Shown here in pieces: positions 9,803 through 20,673 of a DNA stretch of 64,000 nt (within the stretch, counting starts at the first letter, position 1; every line of letters begins with the position of its first letter). The notes beneath the pieces were generated by a model. It had not been told where the DNA came from. It was given only the letters and a program-made list of their open reading frames with translations, and made no database searches. A program made the translations under genes and the position numbers. The DNA is from Cladosporium sp. IMV 00045 (lineage: Eukaryota > Ascomycota > Dothideomycetes > Cladosporiales > Cladosporiaceae): positions 55,943-119,942 of the forward strand of contig MSJI02000549.1 of the NCBI GenBank assembly GCA_001931905.2. Direction: 5' to 3'.

Positions 9803-11842
9803 GCGATCATCATCACCTACTCCCTCTTTCCTAGGCGATGTCTCCGGCACGAATTCGTCGTTGAAAGGCACCTGGATGGGTGCGTAAGTGCGGGAGTTTG
9901 ATTTTTTCCGAAGAATCTTGTCACGCGAGAGAAATGACGAGGCGAGCTGGTCTTCTGCTTGGGAGAAGTAGCGGCTTTCTTCGAGAATGACGATGCTGTT
10001 TCGTCTGATGTTCGCGGCGGTACGTTCGGGATCGTTGTTCTCGCTTGAAGTTTGGGGAATGTTGTTCTTGAGGATTGAACGAGGTTGGACGCTGGGTGCG
10101 GTACCAGGTCTGGTTTGTTCGTTGCGCTGAGGGAGGTGTGGGATCGGGGTTGAATATTTGTTTGATTGGATCTCAGAGAAGGCTTCAGATCTGGGCATGT
10201 TGATCAGAGAAGCATTTGAATCGATATTCGTGCTTGTTTGGCGTGCTGTGTCTTCGAGCAGCATGTCATCGATTTGATAGTCATCGAAGATCGTTTCATT
10301 GACTTCGTTCAGTCGACGCTTGCTTAGCGAAGCATAATGACGAGGTCCTGATCCCGGGGTACGTGGACGCCGAAAATCTAGGGTAACGCCAGGGTTGTTC
10401 ATGTGTCGTTCTGCAAGACCTGGGTGGTCGGGAAAGTATGGGCTCTGGTCCGAAGGACTCATGGGCTCAGGGTTAGCTTCTGTATCGTGGTTTGTTAAAG
10501 CTTCATCGCCTTCAGACTGAGACTCGTCTCCCGCAAGGTATGTGTCTGCGGCTGCCTCGTCTTCGCTTTCGTCATCTCCTTCATCTCCTTCATCGTCTTC
10601 ATCTGTGAGTGAAACGCTTGGCTCTCTTCTCGGCGCAGAAACCGAGGACAGCTGAGCTGCGATGAAGTGATCGACATTGTCGCTGAAACTCACTTGTCTT
10701 CTGGACGATTTCTGCGTATTTCTTGCGGGAGATTCAGTGGCGACGTGGGCTTCAGACTCCTGAAGATGGGCTTCATCTTCAGCTTTCGAACAAGGGCCGT
10801 CACCACCCTTGAGCTCGAGCTGGCTTGTCTTGCAATGCTCAAACTGTACGTCAGGAAAAGGGCCGCTCGCCAGAGTAAGAGCTTGCATCCCCTGCAGCAG
10901 TACATTAGGGTGTGGGCGCTTGCGAAGGCCCTTCGTCCCAGATGATGGCCGGCGAATCGACAGCAGGTCTGCTTCTCCAAATCCATCACCGATTAGAAGT
11001 CGAGATTGATTGCCCGTTGCAGTGGATTTGGCCGTCTTGTGTATACTTCGAACTTTCCGGACGATCTTGTGGTTTGATGTAGGTGTTCGGAGACGCTTTC
11101 TGATTGTGCTGAGGGAGACTTGAGCTTTTCGTTTCAAGGGCGTTACTGCCTCGTCTATCCCTTCTGCAGCATCCTGCATTGAGGAAGAGATTGGATCTGT
11201 CGACAGCATTGCCTCTGCTTGTTTAGGTGGCTGTTTGAAGCTGACATCTTGTTCGGTGCCTGACACGAGTATGAGCTCCTTGAGAGGGAGTCGGCTTCTT
11301 CTCACGCTGGTGGTGTTTGGATGAGCCTTCTTTTTGGACGAGCGATCAGGTTTCCGTGATTGTCTCCCCATGATAAGTTGGTCCTCGGAATCTGTAGATG
11401 GTGGAGACGTTCTCGCAACGCAAAGATTTCCCTGTTGATGGGTCCCTTGTTTGGCATCCGGAGCGTCTTCTGCATTACGAGCACGCCTCTCCGATATCTT
11501 CCTTTTAGATCTCAGCAATGACAAACTCGTCAGCTTCTCGGAGGGCTCAGCATCAGACAATGGCGAATCATCGGCATCCGACGTCTCGTAACCGGAAGTA
11601 GCAAGTGTGCTCTTGGATTCAGGCACACCACTTATGCCGTTGTTGGAGACATAGTCGCGTCGAAATTGATTCCCAGTCAGAGGCAGGAGCTTGTTACTAT
11701 ATCTGCCGTATGTCGTCTTTGGGGCGGTGGCTGCAATGCGTGCTTGTGCTGTAGCCCTAGGCTCACGTCCTTGGTTGTTGAAGGTTGGTATCGTGGTTAT
11801 ATGGGGTCTATGAGCATGCACTGCATTGTCTCGGTCAGCCAT
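9575..11842 (-). CDS. Unknown basic Ser-rich protein with an alanine tract
   Basis: Single-exon gene of 755 residues. I do not recognise a catalytic domain. It is rich in Ser, Arg, Lys and Gln, with long disordered-looking stretches. There are basic clusters (TPLKRKAQVSLSTIRKRLRT) that could be nuclear localisation signals, an acidic stretch (TDEDDEGDEGDDESEDEAA) and a short ordered-looking motif RQVSFSDNVDHF. That motif contains a KVSF/RVxF-like sequence of the type bound by protein phosphatase 1. Near the C-terminus a run of about 14 alanines is encoded by the CTG/CAG repeat at 9758-9800. A nuclear regulatory or scaffold role is a guess from composition. The start at 11842 is the first ATG of the open frame. 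Confidence 0.7.
9758..9800. repeat. (AGC)n trinucleotide microsatellite
   Basis: About 14 perfect AGC units on the plus strand. They lie within the coding region on the minus strand and are read as GCT alanine codons. Such tracts change length readily. Confidence 0.9.
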
Positions 11843-12429
11843 GTTGTTTTAGCTGCCGAATGGTCTTGGGAGTTGGTTCTCATTTGTTTGGGATGAGTAT
11901 GCACGCTGAAGTGCATCTGAACTCGTTGCAAGTTGACGAGGTGACGTCCAAATAGACTATCATGAAATGAAGAAGGTACGCCTCACGCTGGAGCTCCATA
12001 CCGCCTGCCGTGCCAATAGCTGTACCTTATGCGATTGCGCACATCCAGCTCTCCGTGTCTGGGTATCGCACTGCAAATTGACTTCCCTTACTATTTGGCA
12101 GACTTTCCGGAATGACATTTGGATGTCTTGAGGATTGATGCGTGAAGCTGTCCGTGGCGAGGGGGATGGTCAGCATCCAACTTTGTGTGTCAACGGACCA
12201 TTGCCTTCGTGCGTACCATACCACTCCTGACGGTTCGCGCAGAATTGATGATGACCGCACAATCTTTTCCATGAAAAAAGTGCCAAGTGGCCGCCGCACC
12301 TTTGTGATGGCGCGTATTTTTTGACTTCCATGAATCGTTCCAATTGCCTTCAACCACTTCCCGTGTGCACGTCTTTGATATGACTCTCGAATCTCACCAC
12401 TCTCCCTTCCGACATCTCCAACCTCCAAA
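11843..12429. promoter_or_regulatory. Divergent intergenic region
   Basis: 587 bp between the starts of the unknown Ala-tract gene and the small secreted protein. I see no ORF with coding character and no repeat. Confidence 0.35.
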
Positions 12430-13044
12430 ATGCAACCCCCAAAACAATTCTCCTCCCTCCTCCTCCTCCTCCTCCTCCTCCTCTTCCTCTTCCTAACCGC
12501 CCTCATCCTCGCCAATCCCCACCCCCTCCCGAAGCCCCCGAAGCCCACAACTCTCCACGCCAAACCCCTAATCGACACTTCCAAAACGTCCACGTCCTGC
12601 AAGAAAATCGGCATGTGGCCGTGGTATAACCGGTACGAGATTCTGGCAACCGACTGGAATTTGAGCGAAGGCGAAGTGAAAAGCGTCGTGAGTAAAGTCG
12701 ACGCGATGACGGGGTGGAATTGGGCGGAGTGGGGAAAGGGGAGCGAGATGGTCAATGTGAGTGTGGTTCTCTTTTTGTTTTCGCTTTTGGTTGAATCTTG
12801 GTTTCGTGGTTGGATATGGCAGTGATGAGGATGTGCTGATGATTTTGGATTTCGTGCAATAGTTCAATCTTGACGTGGCGAGGACGGAGAAGCTTGAGAG
12901 GTCGTTGAACCGTGCGCTGGGGCTTGATAAGAAGGCGGAGAATGCTGTTAGGTGTAAAGCTTCTGGTATGTCGTTGGTCGAGTATAGTCTTGTGGGGTGA
13001 ATGGTGACTGATGTGTTTGATTAGGGGCTGGCACGATGGCGTGA
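12430..13044 (+). CDS. Small secreted protein, function unknown
   Basis: Three exons (12430-12756, 12863-12965, 13025-13044) give 149 residues ending RCKASGAGTMA. The N-terminus has a strong signal peptide or anchor: MQPPKQFSSLL, then a run of nine leucines, then FLFLTALILA, encoded by a CTC-repeat stretch at 12456-12490. The mature part contains TSCKKIGMWPWYNRYEI and a helical segment (NLDVARTEKLERSLNRALGL). Only a few cysteines are present. No family is recognised. It could be an extracellular small protein or effector-like, but nothing beyond the secretion signal supports a role. The last intron and the 6-codon final exon are the least certain parts. Confidence 0.65.
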
Positions 13045-13332
13045 GTTGGGTTTGCGAGGTGGTTCGATCTGCATTGTTGCCAGAGCTGGAGGGTTAGAGA
13101 CTGGCATCGACGTAAAATCGCGCCACGACCAAGGGAATTGCAGGTGATCTGGTGATTTATGAAGTGAAATGAATTGTTGCAACGAACTCGAATTGGCGGA
13201 GAAGTCGCGCAATTGGTATCTCAAGATTAAAAAAGGTCAGTAATATGGTAAACGCCCACACATGCCGCTAGCATAACAACATCAAGAGAAGTCCCTTCAC
13301 TCGAAATGCCTCCAACTTTTGTTTCTCTCCCC

Positions 13333-14139
13333 TTACATCCTCCTGATCTCAGCCTCGCCCTTGTACTTCTCAAGACCTCCGTTCAAGTGCTGCCACCACT
13401 CGAAGAGCATGCTCTCGCAGATAAGCTTGAACCAAGGCGTGAACTTGAGCGAGTCGTCCTTGAACATCTCCTTGAGCTCGTCGGCCGCGACGTACTTGGA
13501 ATCCCGCACCTCGTTGGGGTTGATGTCGAGATCGACGTCCGCCTTGATGAACAGGATGTAGTCCACCTCGTGCTCGCCCCACTTGCCGTCGCTGGGCGCC
13601 TTGTAGTGTATCCTCGTCAGAAAATCGAACTTCTCGATCGGCACCTGCGCGGGCTTGATGCCGAGCTCTTGCTCGAGTTTGCGCTGGGCTGCGCGCTTGA
13701 CGCCCTCGATCGCTGCGGGCAGAGTGGCACCGGTCTCGGTCGGGATACCCAAGGGGTGCGAGCAGCAGGTGTTGGTCCAGAGGTCGGGGAAGGTGATCTT
13801 CTCGGAGGCTCTTTGTTGGAGCAGCAGGCGGTCTTGGGAGTCGAAGAGGAAAACGGAGAAAGCGCGATGGAGGAGGCCCTTGTCGATGTTCTCCATGAGA
13901 TGGCAGATCTTCTTGCTGGCGGTGCCGATGGGGAGGTCGTTGTCGTCGAGCACGATGCACATCTCGTCCATCAGACGGATCTGCTCCTCGTCGTAGCCAG
14001 CGAGGTCATTGTCCTGGGTAGCGGACTGTGTTTGGGCAGCGAGTTGGGTGTTGAGTTCAGTGTTGATTTCGGGGAAAAGGCGTAGGATGTTGGCAGCACT
14101 CTCAGACTGAGTCTGGGTGACGGTTGTGGTGGTGCTCAT
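13333..14139 (-). CDS. IDI1: Isopentenyl-diphosphate delta-isomerase (type I, Nudix fold)
   Basis: Interconverts IPP and DMAPP in the mevalonate branch of isoprenoid and sterol synthesis. 268 residues from the ATG at 14139 (MSTTTTVTQTQSESAAN). Hallmarks are LLLQQRASEKITFPDLWTN, the catalytic-Cys motif TNTCCSHPLG (about residue 122) and the Glu-containing WGEHEVDYILF. The C-terminus LKFTPWFKLICESMLFEWW is typical. The open frame continues upstream without a stop to 14574. It includes an ATG at about 14326 followed by a basic, Ser/Leu-rich stretch (MSLAVAQIRAIPALTRTT), so a longer targeted isoform is possible. The short form matches the usual fungal start. It is divergent from MCM6. Confidence 0.95.
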   Translation of the reverse strand: MSTTTTVTQTQSESAANILRLFPEINTELNTQLAAQTQSATQDNDLAGYDEEQIRLMDEMCIVLDDNDLPIGTASKKICHLMENIDKGLLHRAFSVFLFDSQDRLLLQQRASEKITFPDLWTNTCCSHPLGIPTETGATLPAAIEGVKRAAQRKLEQELGIKPAQVPIEKFDFLTRIHYKAPSDGKWGEHEVDYILFIKADVDLDINPNEVRDSKYVAADELKEMFKDDSLKFTPWFKLICESMLFEWWQHLNGGLEKYKGEAEIRRM

Positions 14140-14586
14140 GTTTGCGAGTAGCGAACGTGGTAATCCGTGTCTTGGTGATTTGTTGGAGGGAAGTAACAAA
14201 TAATATTCTCCGCAATCGCAAAGACCAAGATTCAAGGGGAGTCCCGACTTGCCCCTCAGTTGAGAAATTAGTGGAGTGGTTCGAGTGAGGGCCGGAATCG
14301 CACGAATTTGCGCCACAGCCAAAGACATTTCTCGACCAGCCTTCAGGGTCTTCTTTAGGTGGCTAAAGGTCAGATCTAAATGTGGCTGAAAATCAATTTG
14401 GACTTGTCGTGTATGGTCGACCGTAGTTTCGCGACGGCGCGTCTCAGGACGTTTGAATTTCCCGTAGCAACCAACTGCGCATGCCCCTCCTCCGCCAGAG
14501 TGTGTTTGGTCTGCCAGGCTGTTGTCGCGAGACCAACATATCAAGATACCCAAACCCATATACACCAACAACAAAATCAGCCCATC
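14140..14586. promoter_or_regulatory. Shared upstream region of IDI1 and MCM6
   Basis: 447 bp between divergent starts. Both genes have open frames running back into it, so the real 5' leaders overlap this sequence. Around 14454-14480 there are no clear MluI-box (ACGCGT) cell-cycle elements that I can see. Confidence 0.4.
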
Positions 14587-17500
14587 ATGTCGTCAATCAT
14601 TGATGGCTACGCTTCCACGCCGAGAGAACCACGCAGCGATGCTCCTTCACAAGCACCTTCACAAGCCCCGTCTTCGCGGTCAAATCGGCCAGGTCGCTCT
14701 TCGTCGCGACCACGCGCAGCCAACTCTATCATGGGCACTCCGGCTGCCATGAGTGATGCGCCGTTTCCAGACGACGAGATTGTAGGAAGAGGACCGAGGC
14801 GACAGGTGCTTGGAGGTGATATTCCGCGAGTGGTCGATGCTACAGGAGAGAGCTTGTCGGATAGATTTCAGGAGTTTCTAGAGAGGTATGTTAGGTATCT
14901 TAGTTGCAGCGAGAACATTGCTGACATTCTTCAAAGGTTCACCGAGGACCCTACACCCTCCGCCGGGCCTACATCAAGCGCGGTCACAACGAACAAGTAC
15001 TACATTGCGCAAATCCACGGTCTGGCACAGTTTCAGCTCTCGACTCTCTATATCGACTTTACTCATATCATGAACTTCGAAGACGGCATCTTGGCGAATG
15101 CCATTCAGGGCGATTTCTACCGATACCAGCCGTACATGCTCAGAGCTCTTCACAACCTGATCGCAAAATACGAGCCGCAATACTTCAGGGAGCACCGACA
15201 ACCCGGATCCACAACGGCGAGGACAGACACTTCTCTGGCGAACAACAGCATGAACGAAGAGGACGACTTGCACAAAAAGACTCCCAATCAGCAAACAGAC
15301 AAAATTTTCGCACTCGCTTTCTACAATCTGCCGCTCGTCTCTAGAGTACGACAGCTTCGCACTGAGCAAATCGGAAAGCTGGTCTCAATGTCCGGCACTG
15401 TGACTCGAACCTCAGAAGTCCGGCCTGAGCTGCATCTCGCAACTTTCATCTGCGAGGTGTGCAATAACGTGGTCCCGGATGTCGAGCAGATCTTCAAATA
15501 CACCGAGCCTACACAGTGCCCGAACGCGACTTGCATGAACCGCATTGGCTGGAGATTGGACATCCGACAGAGCACTTTCATCGATTGGCAGAAAGTGCGT
15601 ATTCAGGAGAACAGTTCTGAAATTCCTACTGGAAGTATGCCCCGAACTATGGACGTTATCCTTCGCGGTGAGATGGTCGACAGGGCGAAGGCTGGTGAGA
15701 AGTGCGTTTTCACGGGTACCTTGATCGTAGTACCGGACGTCAGCCAATTCAGAGTTCCTGGAAGCAGAGTGCAAGCTGTACGCGACACTCAGGGCAACAA
15801 CAGCGATGCCGGTGGCAGCGGTGTCGGTGGCCTCAAAGCGCTCGGTGTTCGCGATTTGACCTACCGCATGGCCTTCTTGGCCAACATGGTCACTCCTGAT
15901 ATGTCAACGCAAGGTCAAAACCGCAATCAGAACCTCAAAGGTCAAGCGGGCAATATCTTGACCTCTCTCAACCAGATGGTTGATGTCGGCGATGGCAGCG
16001 GTGATGAGGCCCAGCAGGCATATCTCGACACCTTGACACCCGCCGAGATCGAGGACCTGAGAAAGATGGTACAAATGCCGAACATCTTCATGAGACTCGT
16101 CGATTCGATCGCTCCCATGATCTACGGCCACACTGTTGTCAAGAAGGGATTGCTTCTTCAACTCATGGGTGGTGTAAGCAAGGTCACGCCAGAGGGCATG
16201 GCTCTTCGTGGAGATCTCAACATTTGCATTGTGGGTGATCCCTCTACCAGCAAATCTCAATTCTTGAAGTACATCTGCTCTTTCCTGCCTAGAGCTGTTT
16301 ACACCTCCGGTAAGGCCTCTTCTGCCGCTGGTCTCACAGCCGCGGTCGTCAAGGACGAGGAGACCGGCGAGTTCACCATCGAAGCTGGTGCGCTCATGCT
16401 GGCAGACAATGGCATCTGCGCAATTGATGAGTTCGACAAGATGGACGTGGCCGACCAAGTCGCCATTCACGAAGCCATGGAACAGCAGACCATCTCTATC
16501 GCCAAAGCAGGCATCCAAGCCACCCTCAACGCTCGCACTAGTATTCTCGCCGCAGCCAACCCCGTCGGTGGTCGCTACAACCGCAAGACCACCCTCAGAG
16601 CGAATATCAACATGAGCGCGCCCATCATGTCGCGTTTCGATCTCTTCTTCGTCGTCCTCGACGAATGCAACGAGCAAATCGACGACCACCTCGCTCGCCA
16701 CATCGTCGGCATCCACCAACTGAAAGACGAAGCCGTAGAGCCCGAATTCAGCACCGAGCAGCTGCAGCGCTACATCCGTTTCGCACGTCTGTTCCAGCCC
16801 GTCTTCACCGACGAAGCCAAGGTCACTCTCGTCGAGAGATACAAGGAGCTGCGCTCCGACGATGCCCAAGGCGGCATTGGCAGGAACTCCTATCGTATCA
16901 CGGTCAGACAGCTGGAATCTCTCGTCCGTCTCAGCGAGGCCATCGCCAAAGCTTGCTGCGTCGACCAAATCAGCCCCGAATTCGTCGACGAAGCGTACAG
17001 ACTCCTCAAGCAGAGTATCATCAGCGTGGAGAAAGACGACGTCGAATTCGAAGACGAAGAGCTGGCCGACGTGGCCGAAGGCGCCGCCGCAGACGAGGAG
17101 GAGGACGCCGACTCCCCCATGGCCGGCGGCGACGACATGGACACCACAGGTCCTGCCGGCTCCGTTCGCGCATCCGCCACGCCTGCACCCCCGCCCAGGC
17201 AGAGGACGCAGATCAAGTACGACGACTACATCAAAATCCACAACATGCTGCTTCACCGCGTCAACGAAGACCAGAGTGCGGAGCAGGACGGCGTTGACGA
17301 GGAAGACCTGCTGGTCTGGTACCTCGAGCAGAAAGAAGCCGAGCTGCAGAGCCAAGAGGACATGGAGGTGCAGAAGAGTTTGGCTAGGAAGGTGCTGAAG
17401 AAGATGGTTAAGGTATGTTTCGTTTTCCCCCCTAGTTTCTGTTGCAAACGTTTTGATTATTGGGCATTTTTGCTAACATCGTACTCCTTCTAGACAAACG

Positions 17501-17616
17501 TCCTCCTCCAAATCAGAGGCGAAGGCCTGGCCGACGAGTCTGGCGAGGGCCTACAAGAGACACATGTGATGTACGTCGTGCATCCCAACTGCGTCGTGGA
17601 CGACATCGGCGCCTGA
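14587..17616 (+). CDS. MCM6: DNA replication licensing factor MCM6
   Basis: Subunit of the hexameric MCM2-7 replicative helicase, nuclear. Three exons (14587-14885, 14937-17412, 17494-17616) give 965 residues. A disordered Ser/Arg-rich N-terminus is followed by the MCM N-domain (SSIGKLVSMSGTVTRTSEVR-like) and a zinc-finger region (FICEVCNN.., CPNATCMNR). The AAA+ core has the MCM Walker A at about residue 530 (GDPSTSKSQFLKY), Walker B (LADNGICAIDEFDKMD) and the arginine finger (IMSRFDLFFVVLDECNE). The C-terminal winged-helix part is completed by the last exon (VMYVVHPNCVVDDIGA). The first intron is only 51 nt, a multiple of three and stop-free. I removed it because FLERFTEDPTPS fits the family better than the read-through. 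MCM6 rather than other MCMs is indicated by overall sequence. Confidence 0.95.
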
Positions 17617-17846
17617 GCGAACACGAACGAACGACGCGACTACGCGTATCGAAGGAGTTTTGCGAGGGAAAGGGTCTATGAATTGGTGGGAGCATTGGGA
17701 AATTAGATATCCGCTGGGCGTTTCTAAGGGGTGGTTGTCAACAAACTTCTTCCGAATCAATGCACTTATTTTGCACGAAGCGAACTAATCGTCATTACAA
17801 AGCGTATCACCTCTCTAAAACGCCTTCAATATTGTCGTCATCATCG

Positions 17847-19948
17847 TCATAACATCCCCACTAGCCGACACTTCAACTCATCAATACCCGGCGTCTCCGG
17901 CCTGAGCATATCCCTGATGCAAGCCTGCATTTCCTCCCCGACCTTCTCGCCAAATCGCGGTGGGAATTGGCCCTTTTTCAGCGCGTTGAGGGTTTCGTGT
18001 CGTTCCATGCCTGAGGAAAACCTCACGAGTCAGTGATCTAAGACATTTCACGGCCGGGCCGGTCATCGAGGTGAGCACCAATCAAGGAAAGTGAAAACTT
18101 ACGCGTGCCAAAAGGCCAAAGCAACTCAACAGCCACAACGCCCGCGGCAAAAACGTCCAACGCCGGACTCGCATTCCCCCTCTCATCCTCCGCAGCAGGA
18201 CGATACAACTCCGTCCCCACCGGCTTCCCACCCTCCTCATCCGACCCCCCAAGCCCGCCCTCCACACCATCACCATCCTGCGCGAGCGCAGTCACGAGCC
18301 CGAAATCTCCTATCCGCACTCTAAGCGAGATCGGATTAGCTTTGCTCTCCGCGCGACAGGAAGCGCAGAGGAAGAGATCGACGGAACCGTCCGGGTGGCG
18401 CGGGTCGGAGTTGGGCGCGAGGAAGATGTTTCCTGGCTTGAGGTCGCGGTGCACGATGCGGTGGTGGTGCAGGTAGGCGATGCCGTCGAGGATGGCGAGG
18501 AGGATGCGTATTGAGGGGGCGGGGTGGAAGCAGTGTTTCAAGGGTGGGGCGGTGGACGGTTGGGAGGGGGGTTCTTGGGTTAGGAAGTCTGTGAGGGTCA
18601 TGGGGTAGAGGGCCATTTGCATGTGTACGGCGAGTTGGGGCGTGGTGCTGGAGAATTGTGGGCCGTCGGTGCCGCTTAGCATGCTGCTGGAGCTGTCGTT
18701 GCGGGAAATGGATTCGACGTCTTCGTCGCTGACGGTGGCGCGGGTGGCGTGGGAGGCGGTGCGGCGGAGGTCGTTGTCGCTGCCGGTCGTGTTGCTGGTC
18801 TTGGAGGCGGTGCTGTTTGTTGTTGCTCTTGAGACCTGATTGGATTGTTAGTTTGAGATAGGCAAGCAGGTTCCTAGGACGATGAACGTACGCCACTGTC
18901 TTCGAACATGATGTGATCATCGCCCGTTTCTGTGATAACCCGACCTAAAGAAATACTTCCAGTACGAGTAGGTTCAGCACCAGCCACGGCATCTCCGGAG
19001 TTTGAGTCTTGCAAAGGAGCATCTATATTGATATAATCAAGCCAGCCATTGTAGTAGCGAACAATGTTGGGATGGTCCAATTGCGCCAGAGTCCTCAGCT
19101 CCGCCAGCAATGCATCAATCTCTGGTTGGCCACGGATCATGATCTGTTGACGTCGACTTTCGGACACAGGGACTTTCTTGACGGCGTAAATGACCCCGTC
19201 CAGCTTGTGTCTGCATGAGTAGACAATGCCGTAGCCGCCTTTGCCCAGAACGCCCAGTTCCTCGAAGTCTTGCCGGTAGCGAGTGCCAAACATAGATGCT
19301 TGTGGTATGTAAGGACCTAAAGACATTGGGATCGAATTTGGCATGGTGAGTTGAAGATTCTCGAATTTAGAGTCGAGCAAGCCGGGAACATGCTCGGCCG
19401 AAGTCAGCATACGGCGGGCTGGAGGGCGTATGTTCGCCGTCGAGCTGCCAGGCCGCACGCCGGCCTTGGAGAAGGCATCGAGACCATCCCTATATTGTTG
19501 ACGCACACCCGAATGGCTGTCGCTGTCGAAACCAGGAACCGTAAGACCGACTTGGGCTAGTCGGGAACTGAGTGCTTGATATCTTGTGGATTGTCAATGT
19601 TTTGCTCTGAATTAATACTCAATGTATGGCGTACCTATTGCGAGCTTCAATGACGATGGCTGCTTCACTTGTCGATCGACCAGCATGCTCTTTGCGTACA
19701 TCGTTCAGGCATTTCTCTTCCAGTAAGGCGTGTAGTAAGAGATCTTTGTTGGGTCCGGCAACGGCAACAGCGTTGGAAGCCTCGTCTTGTACGGGCGGTG
19801 TGGCCAAATCTAGACCTCTTGATCCAGATAAGTCGTCCGAACTCTGGTCGTTCGTGCTCTCCTCGTTCTGGTTTTCTTCTAAATCCTCGCTATCGGAAGC
19901 GCTAGAGCTGGAGTCTGAGTCTGGAAGTCTGCGAAAGAACTTGGACAT
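17847..19948 (-). CDS. HRI/PERK-like eIF2-alpha kinase
   Basis: Ser/Thr kinase expected to phosphorylate eIF2-alpha under stress (fission-yeast Hri type). Four exons (19635-19948, 18892-19582, 18103-18835, 17847-18010) give 633 residues. The N-terminus is acidic and Ser-rich (MSKFFRRLPDSDSSSSASDS). The kinase domain starts near residue 210 with ELGVLGKGGYGIVYSC and the VAIK-type lysine in YAVKKVPV. After LDHPNIVRYYNGWLDY there is a long polar insert of about 130 residues, as in eIF2-alpha kinases. Then come IVHRDLKPGNIFLAP and VRIGDFGLVTA. The activation-segment end reads GTELYRPAAEDE instead of the usual Y.APE. The C-lobe ends in NALKKGQFPPRFGEKV. No HisRS-like or RWD domain is present, which excludes Gcn2. 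Confidence 0.85.
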
Positions 19949-20673
19949 CCTGCAACCAGGACAATCATCTCTTAGTGGTCTGCCCTTTGAGTGCAAAGAT
20001 GTCGTAATTTACAGAGTTTCCAGTGGCGACTCAAGGCTTTGATCGTATGGAGATCCAGCTCTGAATTTTGTTGCAGACGAAAACAGCAAGATATAAACAA
20101 ATCCAAGTGTGAGTATCGCGAGAAAGCGCAATGGAGAAAATAAAGCTTTGAACCAATGCCAAAAGAAAGTGCCGTCCCAAGAATGATGATACGTATATGG
20201 TGACTACCAGTCAATTAACCTCAATGTCAACCTGGCCAGATTGATTGACAGGGCGTGAGACAGTCTTCTTCTTGCTCTCCTTCGTCGGAGTTCCATCGCT
20301 TTCCTTTAACTTGCCCGCAGCGAAAACAGCCAGCCAGCCGTCTTGTAGTCACCAGAAGACAGGCACCAATATTCATGCCTGAGGCTTCAACAATCGAGCC
20401 CCTCATTCACTCCCTCTCGTGAAGTGAAGTAGAAGTGAAAGCTCTCGCTCGGAGGTGCCAAGGCTTCCGCGCTTGATGGGCTGCCTCTGTAACAACGTCG
20501 CCGCCAAAAAATCACTGAGACGACGAGGGGTAAGCTCACAAACACCCACCGCGCCTTTCTGGATTCACGACCGCTTCACGTAATTCCTTAATACTGCTCG
20601 TCCAGGTATAGGATCTTTCGTACTCGAAACAAACAAGTCCCACAAGCCCAGAAAACAGACTCTATAGCCTGCC
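19949..20673. promoter_or_regulatory. Divergent intergenic region between the kinase and CCT1
   Basis: 725 bp between two start codons. No coding ORF or repeat was found; it should contain both promoters and 5' leaders. Confidence 0.4.

Noticed and set aside
13306..14085. 259-codon open frame on the plus strand
   Set aside because: Antisense to IDI1, composition typical of a shadow frame (Leu/Val/Asp/Glu-rich).
15904..17355. 483-codon open frame on the minus strand
   Set aside because: It lies fully antisense to MCM6 exon 2, whose plus-strand product has clear AAA+ motifs; the antisense frame is open because of codon bias.
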